A program made the translations under genes and the position numbers. 64,000 nucleotides of DNA, taken from positions 566,884 through 630,883 of the forward strand of contig SDOX01000002.1 in the NCBI GenBank assembly GCA_004565275.1. Reading direction: 5' to 3'. The notes beneath the pieces are model-generated. The model had not been told where the DNA came from, did not search any database, and saw nothing but the letters and a program-made list of their open reading frames with translations. This DNA comes from Nannochloropsis salina CCMP1776 (taxonomy: Eukaryota; Sar; Eustigmatophyceae; Eustigmatales; Monodopsidaceae). The stretch's first letter is position 1. Every line of letters begins with the position of its first letter. Shown here piece after piece: positions 43,394 through 54,065 of this stretch.

Positions 43394-45727
43394 ATGACAT
43401 CTCTACAAACTGCCGCAGCAGAGATGGAAAAAGATGTTGAATTCGACCCTGCAGCAGTGTCAATTATACGCCAGCACTGGATTGACAGACAGCTCAAGAA
43501 GCGTGAGCTGGAGTTTACCGAATATCGAACTGTAACTGTCTTTTGTGGAACCTACAATGTAAATGCAAAGATCATCGCCGACGAGGAAGTTCAGCGGTTA
43601 GAAGAATGGCTTTTTCCAGATGCAGGAGAGTTGGCAGACATATTTGCAGTTGGTTTTCAAGAGGTCGTGGATTTGAACGCGGTGAATGTAGCCATGGATG
43701 GCAAGTCCCAGCAAAGAGCGCAGGCCTGGCAAGATAAACTTGATGCTGTACTTAACAATAAGAGGCGCGAAGAGCGTTATGTGCTGGTGGCAGAAAGGCA
43801 TTTGGTGGGCATTCTTCTTCTTGTCTTCGTCAAGGGGGTGCATTCGAAAAAAGTTCGTGAAGTTTACGGGGCCTCTGTGGGCGTTGGTTTGATGGGAATG
43901 GCGGGCAACAAAGGTGGCGTTTCCATGCGTCTCAAGTTCTATGACTCATATTTATGTTTTGTGTGTGCGCACCTGGCAGCGCACAGAGAAAACGTTGAAG
44001 GCAGAAATAGTGATTTTACTAACATTCTGCAGAAGACGATTTTTGTCGATAAGGCGCTGAGTGGCGAGGCAGATACACCCGTAACGGGTCAAGGTGATGT
44101 CACCGAGGAGACTCGGAAGTACTTCTCGGAAGTGCTTGACGTAGAGTCTACTTTACAGACTGGCATTTCGATCTTAGATCATGACGTTGTGTTCTTTATG
44201 GGTGATTTAAATTACCGGCTAGACGAGTCTGTGGACACGGAAGAGTGTTTCGCCAAACTAAAGGCACATGATCTTGATTTCCTACAGCGCTACGATCAGC
44301 TCAATATGGAACGAATCCAAGGCCGTGTCTTCTCCGGATTCAGTGAGTCGCCGTTAAATTTCCTCCCTACCTACAAGTATCAGCCGGGCACTTCCTCATA
44401 TGAGCGGCGACCGGAGAAAAAATTGCGTTGCCCAGCCTGGTGCGATCGTATCCTCTGGCGGGCCAAAGAGCCTGAGCAAGTGCGATGCCTATCATACAGG
44501 CGGGCGGAGCTTGGCCTCTCAGACCACAAGCCGGTGGCAGCGCAGCTGCTGACCAAAGTTCGCATGGTTGTGAAAGCACAGCGACAAGAAGTGGCCGCCG
44601 AGATTCACCGCCTTTTGGACAAAGTGGAAAATGACCAACACCCCAAAGTGACCCTTGAGGTATTTGACAACAGCACATTAGGCTCTCCGCGACCACTGAA
44701 CACAATTGATTTCGGTCTTGTACGATACGGCGTGGAATGCAGGCAAGCTCTTACAATTACCAACGTGTCAAATGTAGCAGCTCACTTCCGTTTTGTTCCC
44801 AAACTTGAGGAGGAGACTATCTGCAAAAGTTGGCTCAGCATCCAGCCTCGCTTCGGAATGTTGCTACCCAATGAGGTTGGCCAAATAAATTTTAAAATTT
44901 TAATAGACCTTAAAACGGCTAAGATGCTCAACACGGGGCGTGACTTATTGGATGACATTTTAATTCTACGCCTCGAGAACGGTCAAGACTTTTTCTTAAG
45001 CGTTGGTGGCACGTACGCTCGATCAGCTTTTGGGATGGATCTAGAGGATCTCGCCAGTTGCCACGGGCCTGTTCGCTTTCTTCCCCTCACTGCAGCAAAG
45101 TGGTCCCAGTTCCAGTCGAGCACCTCGACCGCAGACAAGCCCCATCTGCCACCTACATCGGTTGGAGGTCCAACACTCTCTGTACCAAAAGAGCTTTGGC
45201 GGTTAGTTGACGCTCTTTACCGTCGAGGTCTCACGGAGAAAGACCTCTTTATCCAACCCGGTGTTTTGACTGAAGTTGAAGGTGTGCGGGAGGCTCTCGA
45301 CACGGGCGAAGAATTGGAAGAGAACGTTTCCGTGCATTCTCTCACAGAAGTCCTCCTAAGCTTTCTCACGTCGCTTGCTAGTCCTGTGATTCCGAGAAAT
45401 CTCCTTCCTTCTGTCGAAATTGATGCTCAAATATTACGGCCTTGGACAAGGCGCTTCTTGGAACAGCTACCACCCTTGAACTACAATATTTTCGTCTACC
45501 TGGTTTCTTTTTTCCGCGAAGTATTGAAGTATCATGAGTCTAACCGTCTCAATACCGAAAAATTGGCTACAATATGCAGCAAGACCTTGTTGCCATGCAA
45601 TGAGCTCCATTGGGGCGACTCAGTCGAAGTGGCTAGCGGTCCAGCAGTTGGAAAAGGTGAGGAGCACCAGCGCCTTCAAAGTATGCAAGTCATCTTCCAT
45701 TACTTCCTGACCACAAGCGTCTTTTGA
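43394..45727 (+). CDS. OCRL/INPP5B-type inositol polyphosphate 5-phosphatase (IPPc-ASH-RhoGAP-like)
   Basis: Single exon of 777 residues. The catalytic IPPc domain spans about 45-390 with GTYNVNAK (52-59), GFQE, NKGGVS (172-177), AHLAAH, GDLNYR (270-275), PAWCDRIL (347-354) and SDHKPV (376-381), all the usual catalytic and Mg sites. An ASH/MSP-like beta domain follows (about 405-560; FGLVRYGVECRQALTI...). A RhoGAP-like domain (about 590-770) comes last. In the latter the arginine-finger loop reads LFIQPG instead of the active LFR.SG, so GAP activity is probably lost, as in animal OCRL. The enzyme removes the 5-phosphate from PI(4,5)P2 on endosomes and Golgi. It is full length. Confidence 0.95.
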   Translation: MTSLQTAAAEMEKDVEFDPAAVSIIRQHWIDRQLKKRELEFTEYRTVTVFCGTYNVNAKIIADEEVQRLEEWLFPDAGELADIFAVGFQEVVDLNAVNVAMDGKSQQRAQAWQDKLDAVLNNKRREERYVLVAERHLVGILLLVFVKGVHSKKVREVYGASVGVGLMGMAGNKGGVSMRLKFYDSYLCFVCAHLAAHRENVEGRNSDFTNILQKTIFVDKALSGEADTPVTGQGDVTEETRKYFSEVLDVESTLQTGISILDHDVVFFMGDLNYRLDESVDTEECFAKLKAHDLDFLQRYDQLNMERIQGRVFSGFSESPLNFLPTYKYQPGTSSYERRPEKKLRCPAWCDRILWRAKEPEQVRCLSYRRAELGLSDHKPVAAQLLTKVRMVVKAQRQEVAAEIHRLLDKVENDQHPKVTLEVFDNSTLGSPRPLNTIDFGLVRYGVECRQALTITNVSNVAAHFRFVPKLEEETICKSWLSIQPRFGMLLPNEVGQINFKILIDLKTAKMLNTGRDLLDDILILRLENGQDFFLSVGGTYARSAFGMDLEDLASCHGPVRFLPLTAAKWSQFQSSTSTADKPHLPPTSVGGPTLSVPKELWRLVDALYRRGLTEKDLFIQPGVLTEVEGVREALDTGEELEENVSVHSLTEVLLSFLTSLASPVIPRNLLPSVEIDAQILRPWTRRFLEQLPPLNYNIFVYLVSFFREVLKYHESNRLNTEKLATICSKTLLPCNELHWGDSVEVASGPAVGKGEEHQRLQSMQVIFHYFLTTSVF

Positions 45728-46026
45728 GTGACAAATGAGGACCAGCCAGTGTGAGGATATGTTTGTCAATAGATACTGAGTACTTTCATTGTACGTGCGA
45801 GGGGCCTCGATAGGCTGGCTCAGGGAAAGAGCTCGAGTCAAATTGGAAAAGAAGGCACGTTGTGCATATTGTATTATCGAACTGTTTATGCGTAAATACA
45901 AAGGCGTTTCGGGTTGAAAATTGCTTTTGGACTGAGTCCATGACAGATCCAAGGCCTGGACTAAATCTCTCTGTGAGTATTGTTGTCAAGTCACTTCTAT
46001 TTTGATTATTATTGCTGTTTCATTTC
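45728..46026. other. Convergent spacer
   Basis: It is the 3' flank of the OCRL-like gene and of the small minus-strand candidate. No gene is supported. Confidence 0.4.
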
Positions 46027-46370
46027 TCACACCCTCCAAGGCTCATGTAGATAAAGTATCTTGAGGGCACGGGCTACTGCCACAGCTGAACGGGCCACCA
46101 TTAATGGGGAATTTAAGGGCATTAAAAGTGATGCAGTAGTCACGGCTACAACCAAAGAATTTACCCTTTACAAATAAAGAATGGCCTGGTATCCTGAGGA
46201 GTTGTCGGCCCTTTATGACGCAAGGCAGAGGCGAGCAAGCCTCGTGGGGCGTTTCGAACAAGGCTCCCGCCACGGTCGACGTGCTCTAGTAAGACTTCAA
46301 TAAGTGCACGCTGTACGTAACGAACAATGGTCTCTTTTCTGTGGCCAGGAATGATTCTAACGTGTGTCAT
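46027..46370 (-). CDS. Candidate small two-exon protein, faintly Alba-like
   Basis: A minus-strand segment from an ATG at 46370 reads with good codon structure (MTHVRIIPGHRKETIVRYVQ, RALIEVLLEHVDRGG). A second segment starts after an acceptor TTGGTTGTAG at 46145 and runs VTTASLLMPLNSPLMVARSA to EPWRV and a stop at 46027. The acceptor needs phase 1. I could not decide among weak donors within the first segment (GTGGCG or GTCATA), and the first frame alone ends in a stop about 210 bases after its ATG. The pattern V-R-I, a helix with R-Y-x-x-R-A, then a hydrophobic strand and A-V-A-V-A-R-A-L-K vaguely recalls Alba/Rpp20 folds. I do not recognise it confidently. Confidence 0.35.
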
Positions 46371-47025
46371 ATTCCATCGTTATCCAGCTGCTTGTGTTTG
46401 GGTTGCTATCATGCATTATAGTTTCTTTTTTATGTTAGCGTTCAGTTTCAGAGCCTATCGCTGCTTCCTTCTTGACACATCGCTCAGACTGCGCTCTCGT
46501 TCGTTCTTTCCAGAATTGAAGGCCTTCTTCATGCCGTACTCCTTCCCCCCCCTTTTCTTTCCCTCATTCTCACTGTTGTGAGCGCGTTGCACCACCACTC
46601 CGTGCTCATCAGCAGCTTAAAGTTTCGTGGCGTTTCACTTTATCGTTTAGAGCGTAGGGAAGAAACTCGGTTGAATGTGCCCGCCGCCCTGTGATACCAT
46701 TAGTTCACTTACTACTCAGGTTTTACGCTTACCTGTCCTGATATTTTAACATGATCCGCTCAGCGATCACTAAGACTGCTTAGCTGGTTTTGTGGTACGA
46801 GATCTTTCCGGCAAATTTCTAAGATAAAACGGATGCCTCTCCGTCAACCCATGTAGCTCTCCTCAGACTTGGTCTTGTAATCATTCCCTCTCCTATACAG
46901 GTTACGTCGCCAAAACTTCCCTTGCGGTCTCCGTCACATTAATTCATTAGAGCCTTAGAATCGCGTTTTTTTGCGATGTTTGCGGGATCGCAGGAGGTGA
47001 GATTTACGCTGGCTGGCTCGAACGT
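46371..47025. other. Divergent upstream region
   Basis: It lies between the small candidate (-) and the coiled-coil gene (+). It is pyrimidine-rich near 46540-46570. A 17-codon upstream frame begins at the ATG at 46976 and overlaps the start of the coiled-coil gene. No other gene. Confidence 0.4.
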
Positions 47026-47778
47026 ATGATTGTGTTTTCACTCAAAAAGCTCAAGTCTTCCCCGGAATTACTTTATCACAAGTCATCACAGGAGGCATTA
47101 GTAAAAATACTCGAACACTTGAAGAATACTAAGCTCGAATACGAGGAACGCATTTTTGCGCTAAATGCGAAGCTCAAAGCCATGAAGTCTGTCGTGAAGG
47201 AAAGTGATATTCGACAAGCCCAGATGGAAGATGAACTTGATTTTAGGAAAAGCGAGCTCGAAGAATTAAAGCGACAACAATTACAAAAGCATCGTCTTGA
47301 AAGACTAGACGACTGGAAAGCCTTGGTACAACAACTACAAGCGGATCGGAGGCGTCTTAGTGAAGAGGTTGATCACTTGCAGAAAGAGAAGCAGCTATTG
47401 GTGATGGAGCTCAAGGAGCATGAACAAGGGAAGGGGAAGACAAGCTCGGGCATATTTCATGATCACCTACACTGTGAGATGTACGGTGTCAGGGGGAGTG
47501 GAGGAAGACATTCAGAATATGAAGCTAAATTTTCTTTGCCAAGAGATGAGCTTGCATTCGAACAAGTCAGATTTCTAGAGGAGCGTGTTGAAGTTCTCGA
47601 AAATAAAAATAGACGCGCTCATGTTGAAATCAAACGGCTTCTGGAACAAGTTCGGCGGAGAGATGGCCTCTTGCAAGCGTGGGGACGAGTTGCGGGAAGT
47701 TTAGGCAATTATTTGAGGCTTTTCAGCGGTACCGGAACCACATTTCGGAGTATCAACCACCCTGTCATACAGGTGTAA
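47026..47778 (+). CDS. Coiled-coil protein of unknown function
   Basis: Reading frame of 250 residues from the ATG at 47026. Residues about 20-145 form a long Lys/Glu/Gln-rich coiled coil (KILEHLKNTKLEYEERIFAL, ELEELKRQQLQKHRLERLDD). A His-containing linker (about 145-180) follows, then a second short coiled coil (FLEERVEVLENKNRRAHVEI) and a non-helical tail ending HPVIQV. No enzymatic domain is visible. The frame is open for a few codons upstream after an acceptor-like GATCGCAG, so a 5' exon is possible. Comparable proteins serve as centrosomal, flagellar or Golgi scaffolds; no choice can be made. Confidence 0.65.
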   Translation: MIVFSLKKLKSSPELLYHKSSQEALVKILEHLKNTKLEYEERIFALNAKLKAMKSVVKESDIRQAQMEDELDFRKSELEELKRQQLQKHRLERLDDWKALVQQLQADRRRLSEEVDHLQKEKQLLVMELKEHEQGKGKTSSGIFHDHLHCEMYGVRGSGGRHSEYEAKFSLPRDELAFEQVRFLEERVEVLENKNRRAHVEIKRLLEQVRRRDGLLQAWGRVAGSLGNYLRLFSGTGTTFRSINHPVIQV

Positions 47779-48461
47779 AGGCAAGGAACTCGTACATTAG
47801 GAAAAAAATGTTGTCCACATATTTCTACCCATATGTAAAAGATGAAGAAAACCGCGTGTACAAAACAGAAAGCAGAATATCAACATGTCACGCTCTCACA
47901 CAATTACTCCTTGGATAGTTACTCCCAAAGTGAAAGTTAAATTCGCTGCTTCATCTTCCAACGTGCTGGGTTCGGGTAGCCAATTCGAACGCCTGGATCG
48001 TCTTCTGCCAGGTTTACTGATGTATGCATGGTACAAGAGAAATATGCACGTCTCATGGATGACTCGACACGAAAAATGCTTTGAGACGGAGGGAATATGG
48101 ACTCTCTTTCCGCCTGTGCAGTGTTTAAAAATTCTTTTTTCCATCTCATCGGATCTGATAGCTGTAGACTGAGGCAAGAGATCGAAGGAGACACATTTTT
48201 AATCAAACCGTCAAAAATTTGCTTTCCCTCGGTGTACACCCACATTCTATGTACTCAATTTCTTGCTACAACGAAAAAATAAGATCTGTCAAAGGATTAT
48301 TCTTCTCCCTTGAAGTCTTTGACACAATGCACCCTAATTTTTTCACTCCGAATGTGTTGTGCTTGGGCTCATCACAAATTCGCGTCGGAACAAAAGCTCC
48401 GATCAAATGCACAAGCCCGGAGTAGAAGTCAAAGGCAGACCAGACCACATGAAAAACAACA
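47779..48461. other. Convergent spacer
   Basis: It lies between the coiled-coil gene (+) and Vps50 (-). Overlapping short frames on both strands (47885-48172 and others) show no features. AT-rich. Confidence 0.5.
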
Positions 48462-51400
48462 TTATACATTGCTTTTCTCAGTTTCCGAGGTCTCCGTTCT
48501 TAATGAGTGATAAAGCTGTGCTGTCTCATTCATAAAGATTCGGACAATTCGTTTTTGGCCTATTGCAGCATCGAAGAGGCCCGCAATTTGTCTGTAATGA
48601 TACATTTTGTAGTTTTTTTCGACCCAGCTCATGACATCGACCTGCCCGTAGTAGAAGGCCTTGATATAGTTTTCTACATATGCTCTACCACGAGCCGGCC
48701 GCACCCGCAGAATTTCGTCCAATCCTACCTGTATGGCTTGAAGGTCCATACTCATGAGGGAACGCCCTTCTGTTGAACAATTATCTATCCGCGAGAAACC
48801 CTCTAGTAAGGTTCCCATGATGCACTGAGCGACCTCCGTCCAGATCAGAACTTTGGCTTCGGAAGGAATGTACATATTATCCAGTCCATCTAATTGTGCA
48901 CTTACGCGTTCCTCGGGTCCTCTGATCTTTTCCCAAATGCGACGAAATAATACGCAAATCCTCTCTGTGTAAGGATTGGCCTCTTCACGAATAATATTAT
49001 GATGCCACACTTGCGATTCCACCAATCGAATTATCGAAGATGCACGAATTAGGCGAGGGGTTGCACATCGATAAATGAATGTGCGCAGCTGTGCAATTGC
49101 CTCTCCAACAAACTGTAGGTGGTCACCACCTTCTTGGCTACCAATATCGTCATCATGCTCTTGTATTAGAGCACCAAAGTAGGGCTTAAATTTTTTTACG
49201 ATTTCAAGCAGGAAGAAGCAAGACTCTATCGCGATAGCTCTGTACGACAGACCATGTAATGAATGAGGGTCTTCCAAAGCTAATTGAATGCTTGCAGGTC
49301 TCTGAAAACGCACTTTCCTGTGTTATGTGGTAAAACATTGTCGTAACACCAGCTTCCATTGCAACCAAAAAATTTAACACTTCTTACCTGATTTTGAATC
49401 GCGGCTGGACATTTGCACATCTGAAATATTCCCGATCACTTTTGCCATCGCTTTCACTATCCTCATCGACTGTGTCCGAATGATGCTCCCGAATATCACA
49501 CCATTTATCTTCACAAAAACGGTTTACTCCTGCACGTGGACTTGAACTACGTGATGCCATAGCCGACATGGTAAAATTATTAGGTACACCAGTGGCTGCT
49601 GCCATCGCATTTATTTTTTTCGCAGTATCAGCACCAAGCTTCCTAATCCTGTCAGCTGTTTCCAGGCCTATGCCTAGTCCCCAGAAGTCTTCTTGTATGA
49701 AATTATCATGGACTCTTGTGAGATAAGACTTCAAATGTGATATCTCCTGCTCCATCTCGACCGGCAATGGGATATGAACATCTTGACTTGCCCATGAAAT
49801 CTCCTCTGCAAAACTAGACTCTACATTCAATTGCGGGAACTGATTCAAAAGTAGCTCTGCTGACTGCTCAGGTACGAAAATAGCGAAAACCATGTATACA
49901 TAAAAGTCAAGGAGCTGAAGCAACGAATCATATGTCTCCCTGGCAGTAATTGGGTAAACTTGCATAAGCTGGAAATATCGGCCCGCATGTTTCGCGAATC
50001 CGTTGAGCGAAGCTTGAGTTATCGTCCAAAGGAAGGGTGACTGGAAAGTGTTTGATGGGACACTTGGAAGCGTAGGACTCACTCGTGGGTCTTCTTCATT
50101 GTTGTCCACATCATCAGGAGCCATTGGACCTAAAAGGTCCGCGGGATGAGGGAGTATATACAAGTTTGGGTCGGAGGCCGATTCTTCGGAAGTTGACGGA
50201 ATGAGAAATGGATTGCCACTCGATGGAAAGCTAGCTAGGATTGGAGGAGTCGAACCAGTTGAAAAGCTTTGCGATCGAGACTTGCTTTCCCCACCGCTTT
50301 TGCGCTGCACCCGTTCTTTGGCGTGCCGACCGAAACCATTCTTAAATGGCCAAACTAGGGGCTGCGTGTAGTTTTTGATGAGGCCCGTGACACCCCCAAA
50401 TTCTTCTATGGGAATGGGAACATTGTACCATATCTCTCGATCTATTGCCTGTTGCATCGCACCAAAGCACTCGTGGTGCATTTTTTCTCTGAAATGCACA
50501 CAAATGGTATGGATCGCAAATCGCAATGCCGCAGGATCATTGTTTCCAAACTCTTCCCCGAGAGCAATTAACATTTCTCCTGTAGCGATGGCTTCGACAA
50601 GACCATCCAAATTGACTTCCTGTCTGCTTCATGAAACACGTGTCGTAAAATGATAAAGAAGGCAAGAAAGTACATCGTAAATAGTCCACAAGCAAGTGAG
50701 AAATTGAATAAAGTCAAAAGATAACACACCTTCACACGCGCTTATGCAGAATTAATACGTACTTACTCGTTCAAAAGCATTATAACCGTCCTTTCCAGTG
50801 GTAACCACAGCTGTTTTCGAGCTTGCCTAAGTCCCTTAGCAACTACAGACAGACGCGCGCGCATGAGAAAGTCTTTACCATGGGAGGGCAGGTCCGTTAC
50901 CTCCACTGCACATAATCCTGAGAACGCAGGAGGGACAGCTTGACATTCTTTGTGAGCTTGATCGCTTCTACATCTGCCGCCTTTTGGCCCGATGCTAAAG
51001 TTTGAGAGAGCCATGACAGGAACTTCTTGGCGGGCCGAAAAGAGAAAGCTATCTTCAGTGCCATGTTCCTCTTCGTCTTCGTCTTCATCATCGCTCAATC
51101 CCCCCGACATTTCACTATCTCGTTTTACGAGGTGTGGTGAACGATGTAGAAAGCTTTCTTCGGTGTTGCGTGAGTCATATGGGCTTCGATGCCACTGCAA
51201 CAACAGGAAAAAACGATGCAACACCTCAGTTGCTTGCTGGGCTAGCTCACGGATTATCAGAAGTGCAGTTCTTGGTCGTAGCTGCTTGATCAAATCCGAT
51301 ATTGTCCACAAATTCAATGGCCTTCCTTTAAATGCCACGATGCGACCTTGCACGTCACGCTCCGTCACAGGCGTATTACAGCCCATGTTTTCGGGGTGAT

Positions 51401-53126
51401 GCGGCGTTTTACTGTAACTAAGAGCGTAATTCGCATTCTTACATGAGAGACTGGGAGCAAACTGAAACGTGGAGGGGTTTTCTGAGGGATCTTTGACATT
51501 GGCACCTTTCCTATCCGTCACCGAGGCGCCTTGCGAGACACTTATGGGGACCGTGCATGCCTTAATTATGGCGACCTTCGTACAGTACTCCAATTCCATA
51601 GAGGTAAAGCGTTGAATGCGTTCGCTGAGACCCGTGATTCCTCCCTTGTCCACAGCAGGTGCGACAGGGACTATATCATCATTTAACGAGTCTTGAGAAG
51701 CCGCACTAGCTCCATCAGAGGGTGACAGGTTTGAAGTGCTCCGCGGTTTGCTTGAAAGTCGAATTCCGTGAACGTCCAGTCTATTATACGCTTGCAATAT
51801 CCATGCGTACTCTGTTGAAAATATGGCAGCACTGCTATCACTTTTGATGCTACATAGGTGGCGTAGCCTTCTGTCGACAGCGAGGCGCACTTCCAGCAGC
51901 AGCTTGTTTAAGGCTTGGGTGGTTGTGCCCAGCATGGTCACTCCTTTCAGCACATCGCTGTCAAGTGCAAGTTTTGCATTTGTGGCAGCGGCTACAGCTC
52001 GCTGGTACAGCTCACTCTTCAGCGCTGTCTTTGTTTCACTTTGCAATATAAGCACAGTGCGTGTTCTCTTAAGAACGTGTTGAATCCTTTTCAAATTCTC
52101 CCGACGTATGCCTTTTTGTAGGATGGCCAGAAAAGGTTTTCGTATAGAGCAATCCATTAAGTTCAGGCGGCGGCGACATTCCCAAGTCTGCATGCTGGTT
52201 GATTTGAGGTACAAACCGATCTCGTGCACATTCTTCATACCCTGGATAAGCACCTGATAATTAGCCTCCACCCGAGTAGCCAGCTCGGTAATCACACACA
52301 CTTTCGACATGTCCTTCTCTCTCAGCTCCCTCTCTACGAAAGCATGAAATTTCTCTGATTCAAAGGATTCAGTGGAGAATCTTCTCATAATATACAGTGT
52401 CGCATCAAAATCTGAGGAAAGGAGGGACTCGTCCTGCGTAGCTAAGGATGTTTTCTCAGAGCGCGGCAAGGACACCGCTTCCGAACGTGCAACAGGTGGA
52501 AGTTGACCATCAGTGGCCCTTGTACGTTGTATACAATTTAAAAAAGCCATATTCCGTGTATGTACACGGTGTGCGGGGGAATTTTCCGGCTCAAGGCTCT
52601 CGTCCTCGTCTTCGCCATTATTACTGTCCTCCCTCCCCACGACTTGGCTGTCCTCGTCAAAAAAATTGGTTCCAGTACCAGGCATAATGCTATTTTTTCC
52701 CAACAAGTTGCTGTCCCGTCTCCAAAGTGGATCTCGACTTCGGGAAGACATGCTTGTTATATTTTCATATATTGTTTCACCGTTACCAGCATTTGCCATA
52801 TTGCGGGCATACACGCTTCGAGAATTACTCGCAAGAATGCTAGCTTCATCCTCGTCGTCTTCTTCATCTTCATCATCTGCAAAATAATTACCAGCCTGTC
52901 ATTCAGAATTAAAAAAGGTATCAGTAGCAGCGGAAACCCCGTGTTCGTAGGATAGGAATACCTCTCGACTTACACATTCCAGCCTGCTGGATTGCTTCGG
53001 CATTACGTACAGGCGTCTCATAAGCGTATCTATGGAGTCATCCTCCCGTTCCTGTGACATTGGATTCCATACACTCAAGCGAAAACTGTGTTTACCCGTG
53101 AACTTGTGTGAACGCATGGCCTGCAT
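48462..53126 (-). CDS. VPS50: Vps50/syndetin (EARP complex subunit), four exons
   Basis: Exons are 53126-52974, 52895-50767, 50623-49388 and 49317-48462, summing to 4374 nt (1457 residues). All introns (78, 143 and 70 bp) are GT-AG and phases agree: SSRLEC/AGNYFADDED, MLLNE/QEVNLDGLVEA and FKIR/KVRFQRPA. The N-terminal helical region (RVEANYQVLIQGMKNVHEIG) is the Vps54_N-like block of syndetin. Later family blocks are QLLDFYVYMVFAIFVPEQ, CATPRLIRASSIIRLVES and the C-terminal DUF2451 region (LEGFSRIDNCSTEGRSLM, RAYVENYIKAFYYGQVDVMS). Vps50 replaces Vps54 in EARP, which tethers vesicles at recycling endosomes. The start is the first ATG of exon 1; another is nine bases downstream. Acidic and Ser-rich inserts make it longer than animal syndetin. 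Confidence 0.92.
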
Positions 53127-54065
53127 GTTTGAGACAAAAGAGATAAGGACATGGCCAAATTCAGTCCTAATTGCCCCACGCCCAACGACTCGATACTGAA
53201 GAATTTGCTGGGCCAAATTACAACTAGTTACAATTTAACCTCGATTTTCGATATTACTTGGAAGGCGTACTTCTGATATATATCAGGTACGTGTCACATA
53301 GCACTTCCCTGCTACCCTGCTACATGCGCTCCATCTTCTTCTTTCTTTATACTTGGCTATGACAAAACCGAAAGATACAAGTGGACAATTGATCCAGCCC
53401 AGCGGCTGCATTGAGTTTTGTCGCTTTAAAATAAAAAATTTGCTATTTTCGTATTCGTCGCTCGCACTAAGAGCGGCGTATGGGCAAGTGGCGTCACGCC
53501 GGTCGGCGGCTCACCCCCCTCAAACGCGCCTGCCCGCTGTCTTAAGATGAGGGGAGGTCAGAGGTCTGCTAGGATCTAAGCCTATGCAAAAGGCAAATCT
53601 CGAGTGAGCGAAAAAGTGGGCGGGAGAAGCCCAAAGCCAGATCGACAAGCAGGCACCGTCGTAAGCGCGTCCAAGCATCGGCCCATTCCTCTACTATCCG
53701 GGGTTGGCCGTATCTGGCTTCAATTGAGAGAACATACATATGTGCGCTTGCTTTTGCGCAATAGAAGACATTTCTATCGAAATTAATGATCCCATTCATC
53801 ACGGTCTACCAGGTATATCGACATCAGCATTCAGACATCGGCCGGAAAGTTCTCGTGAGCTCTGGTGATGTCGAGGTGAGTTTCAGAGTTGTTGATTTTT
53901 CTGATTTGAGTACGCCTAAATCAAAACCTGCACAACGTTTTGGATATAGTATGTCACTCAAATATAACTTCCCCCGTACTGGCGTTAACGCTTACAGACT
54001 GGAATGTTCCATTTACGGCCGCCCACGGTGGAACAAATTGCATTACCCGTGCGAAAAAAAAATAG
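53127..54065. other. Region between Vps50 and the SEC14-like gene
   Basis: It includes the Vps50 promoter and probably the 3' end, possibly a last exon, of the SEC14-like gene. A plus-strand frame at 53786-54133 has no splice or family support. An acceptor TTTGATTTAG near 53925, read on the minus strand, could open a 28-codon last exon ending NFPADV, but this is not proven. Confidence 0.35.
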
